DNA from: Hevea brasiliensis
Taxonomy: Eukaryota; Streptophyta; Magnoliopsida; Malpighiales; Euphorbiaceae
Reading direction: 5' to 3'
NCBI RefSeq assembly: GCF_030052815.1
Contig: NC_079496.1
Location: 69,119,652-69,183,651 of the forward strand
Length of the DNA stretch: 64,000 nt
Positions 56,573-64,000 of this stretch are shown here, in pieces. The notes under the pieces are model-generated. The model ran no database searches. It saw only the letters and a list, made by a program, of their open reading frames with translations, and was not told the DNA's origin. Every line of letters starts with the position of its first letter. Position 1 is the first letter of the stretch. A program made the position numbers and the translations under genes.

Positions 56573-57800
56573 CTACCTCCTTGTCTCTTCACTTCCTTGT
56601 ATCGCCTCATCAGTGTCTGGGTTTGGCTCTTCCTGAGCTTCCATAGCAAATACTTGTGGTGCCACCCTGACTTCGGGCTTTTCAACGGTCTTAGAAACAA
56701 TCTTCTGTGAAATGTCAGCCGTTTCTGCTCTACCCGATCTTTTACCCCTTTGAACTATAGGGGCAGGTCTATCAACTTGTACCGGAGCTATTGAACCACT
56801 CCTCTGAGGGCAATCTCTTATGAAATGATCCGTAGCCCCACACTTGAAACACTCTCCAGTTAACAGTCGACACTCCCCTCTGTGTCTTCTACCACAATGC
56901 ATACATTCAGGCACTGGGGTTAATCCTCTTGTTATTGTGCCCGGGGAACTAGCTATATAGATTCCAATCTGGCCTCTGTGGCCCTGTGTCTGATCTTGTA
57001 AACAAGAACCCTTAAACTTCTTACTATCAGTTGGTATACTTGACTGTCCTGGTCCAAATTCCCTCTTACGCTGCCTATCTTTCCTATTTTGTTCATTTAT
57101 TCTCACTTTCTCCACTTTTAATGCAGCTTCCACTAGCTTGGTGAAATCAGTGATTCCCAAGGCAGTGATCATGAGCTTTATATTGTCGTTCAATCCCTCT
57201 TCAAATCTCTTGCACCTCTCGGCTTCATTAGGGACTATCTCCCTTCCATAGCGGCTCAATCTTACGAATTCCTTCTCATACTCGGCCACTGACAACTGTC
57301 TCTGCCTCAGGTTAATAAACTCTCTTCTTCTCTCTTCTAGGTATACAGTACCCACATATTTCTTCTTGAATTCGGAGAGAAAGAAGTCCCAAGTTCTGAC
57401 TTGGCTGCACTTCACTGGATACCGTGTCCCACCATTCGTAGGCATCATCTTGCAACAAAGATATGACAGCTTTCAGGTTTTGCTCTGGAGTGCAGTGGAG
57501 TTGTTTTAGAACTCTGCCTGTTCTGTTCAACCAAATCTCGGCTGCAACAGAGTCATCTTCTCTCTTGCCATAGAAGTCCACAGCTCCAAACTTTCTTAGT
57601 CTTTCCAGGTGTGATTTCTGTTGTGGAGCTGGTGGTGGTGGTGGTGCTGGCATTACCCCAGCCATTTGTCTAAAGAAGTCGGCCATTTGCTGAAACATGG
57701 CCTGTGGAGGCTGAGCAGGCTCTGCTTGAGCTGGCGGAGCAGATTCTCCCATGCCCCCAGTCTCAGCTGCTGCAGGTGGAGCATGACTCTCCACTTCCTC
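56573..57800 (-). pseudogene. Gag of array I unit 2, best preserved copy
   Basis: Two overlapping frames form one gag of about 430 residues. Frame 57312-57794: Ala/Pro-rich leader (QAEPAQPPQAMFQQMADFF, APPPPPAP), then LERLRKFGAVDFYGKREDD, LKQLHCTPEQN, SLLQDDAYEWWDTV. Near 57400 a few bases are lost relative to unit 3 and the frame shifts to 56573-57448: WDFFLSEFKKKYVGTVYLEE, QLSVAEYEKEFVRLSRYG, MITALGITDFTKLVEAALKV, and two zinc knuckles, CMHCGRRHRGEC and CFKCGATDHFIRDC. The end is a charged tail ending EETRR. No in-frame ATG precedes the Ala/Pro leader; the first Met is MGESAPP near 57752. Without the frameshift this could make a particle protein. Confidence 0.87.
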
Positions 57801-57952
57801 CTCAACGGCTCTCTGAGATGAAGGGTCTATATCCTATTTAACAAAGACAAACAGATCTGCGTTAGTGTCACCTCGACTCTTACAAATGCAATGCATGGTA
57901 TGGACTCAATCTAGGCCCAGAAACGCCTAAACCGCGCTCTGATACCACTAAA

Positions 57953-60900
57953 TGTGACACCCCTTACCCGACTACAGTGTAGCCGAGCAAGTTATGCCAC
58001 TCGGTGTCTTGGAGCACTCTATTTTATCTTAATTCATTTTTATCATAGTTTTGAATATAACTTGTGAAATATAATTCATTTTAAGCCATTTATCGAAATT
58101 ATTATTTATTTGAGGTTCCGAAAATTTTCTAGAAAATTCGGCAGAGTACCGACTAAAAATGGAGAAAACCGTTCTTCGGAACCTGTGAAAAACACTTCCT
58201 ATATTCATATTCAATCATCTCAACTCCATTTGTTATAATCTCAACATTTTTCAACCATTCATTTCTCAATCATTCATCTCATTTGATCCATTTGCATCAC
58301 ATCAATTTACAACAATTTCTTAACAATTCCTCTATTTGTCCTTCATTCATTTCACATCATCATTATACTCAAATCATAAATAAATTCTCACATGTGATTT
58401 ATAATCACAAATTACAAGTACTTACATTAATACAAAATTATATTACATTTGTTTCAAATACACATGATAAAATAAGAGTTTAATTATAAAATTTACAAAA
58501 AACATAAAATACAAAATGGGACCTAGTGTCCTACCAATGCACTGTAGTCTGTGAGGTGACACGGACGCTATGCAGAACTGTGAACTGCCTTACCGAATCT
58601 GTAGTCTACTGGGCCCTCTGTCCAAATCTTCAGTACCTACGCGTTGCAAAAGCGACGCGCTAAGCATAAAGCTTAGTGGTGCCAATAATACAAGAAAATA
58701 TAATATGCAAATAAAAATAATAATTTCCTTGCTATTGTGTTCATAATAAATGAATAATTACTAACTTATTGTGTAGTCGAGGCTAATCATGTTTCATAAT
58801 ATTAACTTCTTCATGCATTTCGTTAATTATTTTCTTCATGATATTGAGCTTCTTTGTATTTTTGTAATCATTCCTGATACTTAATTTTCGTATTTTCTTT
58901 AATAATCAGTTCAATCACAGTTATACTTTTCCGTGCCCAAGTAACCAATCTTTGGGCGATCGGATGGATAACGGTCGTTGGCTTGGACACCGCGGTGTCT
59001 CGGGCGTCATACCATGGGGCCAGAGCGTCAACCATGTATGCGATCGATATGGCTAAAAAGCCATGATATCACATAATCGGTCATAAAAGCCATAAATACT
59101 GGCATAAAAGCCATGAATACTGGCATAAATCCATTAATACAGGCATAAAGCCTTTCGAATTACTGATAAAACCATACCCTATTGGCTTGCCAATCTATCC
59201 AAACCCATCAAATTAGGCCTACTTGGTCATTTTGCACTTTTAAGTTTCACAATTTTTGAATTTCAAGTTTTCATGTCACTATTCATTTCATTAGTCAACT
59301 AAAATGTTGACTTTTGCATAAACAATAGGTACATTGGTTTTAGTACTCCCAACATACCACATTTTGTATTCAAAACTTGTTGGTTTTGGTCACTTTCTCA
59401 AAGCTTAGGTCATTTTGGCAAAATTGCCAATTTTTGGTTTTAGTGTCACTATTCACCTCATTGGTCAACAAAAATGTTGACTTTTGAATAGAAAATAGGT
59501 GTATTGGTCTTAACACCTCAAACATACCACATTTTGTATTTCAAACTTGTTGGTATTGGTTGCCAATACCATTTCTAAGTTTAATGCTAATTGAACAAAA
59601 TTTTCAGATTTGGTGCTTCATCTTTATTGTTCCATTTGATATTTCTACAGTGGGAATTTGAGGAAACGGTAAACATGAAAGTTGTTCCTTATTTTGTCTA
59701 GTTGAATTTCTTTTTTTGAATCACTCCATTTGGAGTTTTGTAGCTCAAGTTATGGCCAAAATAAGTTTACTGTTCACATGTACTGTTCATGCTGAAATTT
59801 TGGGTTTTGACAGATTTTGGTCCAACTTTGGTCAGTAATTTGACCAAGTTAAGTTCATAATTTGGTCTAACTTTCTTCATATGACATGTTCTACCATACC
59901 TTAGGTTTCCATCGGTTCAAGAATCGCCTAAATCCGAGTTTTCTAGAGGGAGTTATAGTCATCCAAACATTACTGTTCAAATGTAAATCTGCAGAGTTGC
60001 AGGTTTGATAACTTAACTTTGCCCAATCATTTGAATGGGTTAATGGCATTATTTGGGGTAGGTTTCTTCATGAAAGTTGTTTGTCTATATCTTATCTTGT
60101 TGCTTTAAAAATTTCAGGTCAATTAACAAAATATACAGTGAGTTATGGCCAAATGAACAGTTACTGTTCATTTGGTCAATTCTGCAGGGGCTGTTGCAGG
60201 GTGTCCGGATTGGGGCCAAGTTTTGGTCCTTTTTCTTTGGTCTTTTGGGCATGGTTTCTTCAGCAAAAATGTGACATTATAAGCCTATTTTCATGTCCAA
60301 TTGGCCAAACACCAATTGGACCAACACAGCCCAAGTTATAGCAGTGCAAGTGGACTGAATTTTCAGTCCCTCTGCTGCTGTCCTAGGGCAGCCTACAACT
60401 TCACTTTGCAATCCTATTTTTCAGTCCATAATATGGTCAACTTACCTAAAATGGTCACTAATTGACCATTAAAATGTGCTCTAACAATTTCATAAGCCAA
60501 ATCAATTTTCACTCCCCCAAAACCCTAGCTTCACCTTATGTTTTCTACAAGATGCCTTAGTTAGCATATCAATTTATTATCCTTGTGTATATGTATCTTA
60601 AACATCATTTCTAATCCACTCTAAGTCCAACAAAACCCTCATTTCTATTCCTTCAATATGGCTGCGAAATTCATGGCATTCATACACATGGGTTTGGTTC
60701 ATTTATTCCACAATTTCTTACCTATTACACATCTCTAACATGGAATTAATGTGTTTTAAATACATATGTGCACTAACCTTGAATGGAGCCACTTCTAAGA
60801 CTTCAAAACTTCACTTTCTTCCTTTCTTTTTTCTGTCCAAAGCTTGCTCTAGGTGTGAGGACCAAGTTTTATGAAGGCATATAGGGGTTTTATGGTGTAA

Positions 60901-61629
60901 TTGGCTAGGTTTTGGAGCTTGGGTGAGTGCATCAATGGAGGGAGATGGGGAGAAGTCACGTTTTGGTGAAGAAGAAGAAGAATGGCTGCTGTAATTTTTG
61001 GTTATTTGGTCTTCATTTAGTCTCTTTATTAGTTAGTCAAATGATGGCTTAATTGTGATTGGTCATAATTTATAAATGACATCATCAATATGTCATAAAT
61101 GAGCTTTTCTTTGATTTTTCTTTTCTTTTCTTCACTACTCAATTTCAATTTAATTTCTAGTAATGTTTATTCATATTTTATGTCATATTAATTATTTACT
61201 TAACTGGACAAGTCGGCCAAAAATCACCTCTGAAGGCGAAATGACCAAAATGCCCTCCGTTTGGCTTAACGGGTCAAAATTGTCTGTACCGATTGAAAAA
61301 TTTTTCTAAATATTTTCTTGGCATTCTAATGCCATAGGAATCTCAATGACCCTTCTTTGGAGTCCCAAAAATTATTTTATGAATTTTTCCCCGGGTCTAG
61401 GGCTCCTCATTGCGAGAACCGCAACTTACCTCTGGTTACCCATCGCTTGGGCACCGGCTCATTTGACTTAGTTGCATTTTATTTCTAAAATTTTTACTAA
61501 ATTTTTCTTATTAATATTTGAGTTAATTATGGTTCCTGACTTTAGTTTAAATATTTTTATGGACGTTCTAGGACCGACACGATCAACTGGAGCGATGGTA
61601 TGCGGAGTTGCTACGGGGAGGGTGTTACA
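57953..61629 (-). repeat. Array I LTR 3 (3677 bp)
   Basis: Partner of LTRs 2 and 4. A different head sequence lies at 61560-61605, where CTGTCCGGACCGACACCGG is again not readable. The minisatellite at 59079-59152 has its own variants (GGTCATAAAAGCCATAAATAC). 5S-like block at 61417-61476. Confidence 0.9.
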
Positions 61630-61699
61630 ACTCTTCCCCTCTTATTTAAATTTCGTCCTCGAAATTTACCTGACTTAAGTAATCGAGGAGTTGCTACCT

Positions 61700-62920
61700 C
61701 CTTGTCTCTTCACTTCCTTGTATCGCCTCATCGATTATGCAGGTTTGGCTCTTCTGAGCTTCCATAGCAAATACTTGTGGTGCCACCACGACTTGGGCTT
61801 TTCAACGGTCTTAGAAACAATCTTACGTGAAATGTCGGCCGTTCTGCTCTACCCGATCTTTTACCCCTTTGAACTATAGGGGCAGGTCTATCAACTTGTA
61901 CCGAGCTATTGAACCACTCCTCCGAGGGCAATCTCTTATGAAATGATCCGTAGCCCCACACTTGAAACACTCTCCGATTAACGATCGACACTCCCCTCGT
62001 GTCTTCTACCACAATGCATACATTCAGTGCAGGGTTAATCCTCTTGTTATTGTGCGGGAACTAGCTATATAGATTCCAATCGGCCTCTGTGGCCTCGTGT
62101 GCGATCTTGTAAACAAGAACCCTTAAACTTCTTACTATCGGTTGGTATACTTGACCGTCTGGTCCAAATTCCCTCTTCTGTGCCTATCTTTCCTATTTTG
62201 TTCATTTATTCTCACTTTCTCCACTTTTAATGCAGCTTCCACTAGCTTGGTGAAATCAGTGATTCCCAAGGCAGTGATCATGAGCTTTATATTGTCGTTC
62301 AATCCCTCTTCAAATCTCTTGCACCTCTCGGCTTCATTAGGGACTATCTCCCTTCCATAGCGGCTCAATCTTACGAATTCCTTCTCATACTCGACCACGA
62401 CAACCTGTCTGCCTCAGGTTAATAAACTCTCTTCTTCTCTCTTCTAGGTATACAGTACCCACATATTTCTTCTTGAATTCGGAGAGAAAGAAGTCCCAAG
62501 TTACAGCTTCTGGCTGCACTTCACTGGATACCGTGTCCCACCATTCGTAGGCATCATCTTGCAACAAAGATATGACAGCTTCCAGGTTTTGCTCTGGAGT
62601 GCAGTGGAGTTGTTTTAGAACTCTGCCTGCATTCAACCAAATCTCTACCATGAGTCATCTTCTCTCTTGCCATAGAAGTCCACAGCTCCAAACTTTCTTA
62701 GTCTTTCCAGGTGTGATTTCTGCTGTGGAGCTGGTGGTGGTGGTGGTGCTGGCATTACCCCAGCCATTTGTCTAAAGAAGTCGGCCATTTGCTGAAACAT
62801 GGCCTGTGGAGGCTGAGCAGGCTCTGCTTGAGCTGGCGGAGCAGATTCTCTCATGCCCCCAGTCTCAGCTGCTGCAGGTGGAGCATGACTCTCCACTTCC
62901 TCCTCAACGGCTCTCTGAGA
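61700..62920 (-). pseudogene. Gag of array I unit 3 (frameshifted)
   Basis: Pieces: Ala/Pro leader to GKREDDSW (62645-62896), LKQLHCTPEQNLEAVISLLQ to LEERRREFINLRQ (62385-62651), VEYEKEFVRLSRYGREIVPN to NEQNRKDR (62135-62398), and the second zinc-knuckle region in a broken frame (61728-62012). Unit 3 keeps the bases lost at the unit 2 frameshift (EVQPEAVTWDFF), but has its own breaks at 62395-62410 and 62640-62650. Confidence 0.8.
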
Positions 62921-63054
62921 TGAAGGGTCTATATCCTATTTAACAAAGACAAACAGATCTGCGTTAGTGTCACCTCGACTCTTACAAATGCAATGCATGG
63001 TATGGACTCAATCTAGGCCCAGAAACGCCTAAACCGCGCTCTGATACCACTAAA

Positions 63055-64000
63055 TGTGACACCCCTTACCCGACTACAGTGTAGCCGAGCAAGTTATGCC
63101 ACTCAGTGTGCCGGAGCACTCTATTTTATCTTAATTCATTTTTATCATAGTTTTGAATATAACTTGTGAAATATAATTCATTTTAAGCCATTTATCGAAA
63201 TTATTATTTATTTGAGGTTCCGAAAATTTTCTAGAAAATCCGGCAGTGATCGACTAAAAATGGAGAAAACCGTTCTTCGGAACCTGTGAAAAACACTTCC
63301 TATATTCATATTCAATCATCTCAACTCCATTTGTTATAATCTCAACATTTTTCAACCATTCATTTCTCAATCATTCATCTCATTTGATCCATTTGCATCA
63401 CATCAATTTACAACAATTTCTTAACAATTCCTCTATTTGTCCTTCATTCATTTCACATCATCATTATACTCAAATCATAAATAAATTCTCACATGTGATT
63501 TATAATCACAAATTACAAGTACTTACATTAATACAAAATTATATTACATTTGTTTCAAATACACATGATAAAATAAGAGTTTAATTATAAAATTTACAAA
63601 AAACATAAAATACAAAATGGGACCTAGTGTCCTACCAATGCACTGTAGTCTGTGAGGTGACACGGACGCTATGCAGAACTGTGAACTGCCTTACCGAATC
63701 TGTAGTCTACTGGGCCCTCTGTCCAAATCTTCAGTACCTACGCGTTGCAAAAGCGACGCGCTAAGCATAAAGCTTAGTGGTGCCAATAATACAAGAAAAT
63801 ATAATATGCAAATAAAAATAATAATTTCCTTGCTATTGTGTTCATAATAAATGAATAATTACTAACTTATTGTGTAGTCGAGGCTAATCATGTTTCATAA
63901 TATTAACTTCTTCATGCATTTCGTTAATTATTTTCTTCATGATATTGAGCTTCTTTGTATTTTTGTAATCATTCCTGATACTTAATTTTCGTATTTTCTT
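63055..64000 (-). repeat. Array I LTR 4, cut by window end
   Basis: The first 946 bp match LTRs 2 and 3 nearly base for base, except for a change at 63246-63251 (GGCAGTGATCGAC in place of GGCAGAGTACCGAC). It shows that the array has at least three complete units. Confidence 0.9.

Larger units (their letters stand above)
47456..64000 (-). mobile_element. Array I: tandem gag-only LTR elements (four LTRs, three internal regions)
   Basis: LTR starts (plus-strand TGTGACACCCC) are at 47456, 52834, 57953 and 63055; LTR ends (GGGTGTTACA) at 51395, 56508 and 61629. Unit lengths are 5378, 5119 and 5102 bp. Between LTRs lie a polypurine tract, one gag gene and a primer-binding site, with no protease, RT, RNase H or integrase. 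The gag stop is only about 65 bp from the LTR in the second unit. The plan fits TR-GAG elements (LTR elements with gag only), but with far longer LTRs. The array leaves the window on the right. An assembly-created duplication cannot be excluded. Confidence 0.9.

Noticed and set aside
47456..64000. Satellite DNA or CRISPR-like array
   Set aside because: Units are 5.1-5.4 kb with LTR, gag, primer-binding site and polypurine tract, so they are retrotransposons. CRISPR does not apply to a plant nuclear sequence.
1..64000. Integrated plant virus (pararetrovirus)
   Set aside because: No movement or coat protein is seen; all RT and integrase sequence belongs to LTR retrotransposons with TSDs and LTRs.

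Overview
The window is plant nuclear DNA made almost entirely of nested LTR retrotransposons. I found no host protein gene and no functional structural RNA gene. The evidence is Ty3/gypsy chromovirus and Ty1/copia proteins, primer-binding sites complementary to the 3' end of plant initiator tRNA-Met, 5-bp target-site duplications (TSDs), and a Cassandra-type TRIM whose LTRs carry a 5S-rRNA-like core. The host is probably a eudicot with repeat-rich heterochromatin. A species call, for example in Euphorbiaceae, would be a guess.

The nesting can be read from TSDs. The oldest element, D (+ strand, Tekay/Del-like chromovirus pol), occupies 29961-38575 and is cut several times. Element A (- strand, same clade) fills 1-29960 and is inserted in the RNase H region of D; its 3' LTR runs off the left edge. 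Inside A sit B (1175-16297, full length, 3.5-kb LTRs, TSD GTACT), a tandem Cassandra (17539-18556, three LTRs, TSD AATAT) and C (23043-28347, + strand, CRM-like gag and protease with most of pol missing, TSD ACTTT). Inside B is a solo LTR (7537-11005, TSD CCAGG). D is also split by solo LTR E (30811-35337, TSD ATCAA), which itself carries a small TRIM, F (30825-31280, TSD CTACT). The 3' LTR of D is cut by copia element G (from 38576). G is cut by gypsy LTR H (from 43827), and H is cut by element array I.

Array I (47456-64000, continuing past the window) is the most unusual part. It has four long LTRs (3.7-3.9 kb) alternating with three short internal regions of about 1.43 kb. Each internal region has a primer-binding site, one gag gene with two zinc knuckles and a polypurine tract, but no pol. 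It is therefore a tandem array of gag-only, non-autonomous elements. The I LTRs resemble the LTR of D, so a D-like chromovirus is a plausible source of the missing enzymes.

Three themes cross element boundaries. First, the long gypsy LTRs have a 5S-rRNA-like block (box A-like, GATGGGTGACC, GGGAAGT-like) near their 5' end, not only Cassandra. Second, they share a short 5' head and a degenerate module that recurs within each LTR. Third, the tandem I copies differ mainly at CAG/CTG/CCG sites by small indels and substitutions, which suggests sequencing or consensus artefacts at methylated CHG sites. All coding regions are broken or rely on missing parts; nothing here looks autonomously mobile.
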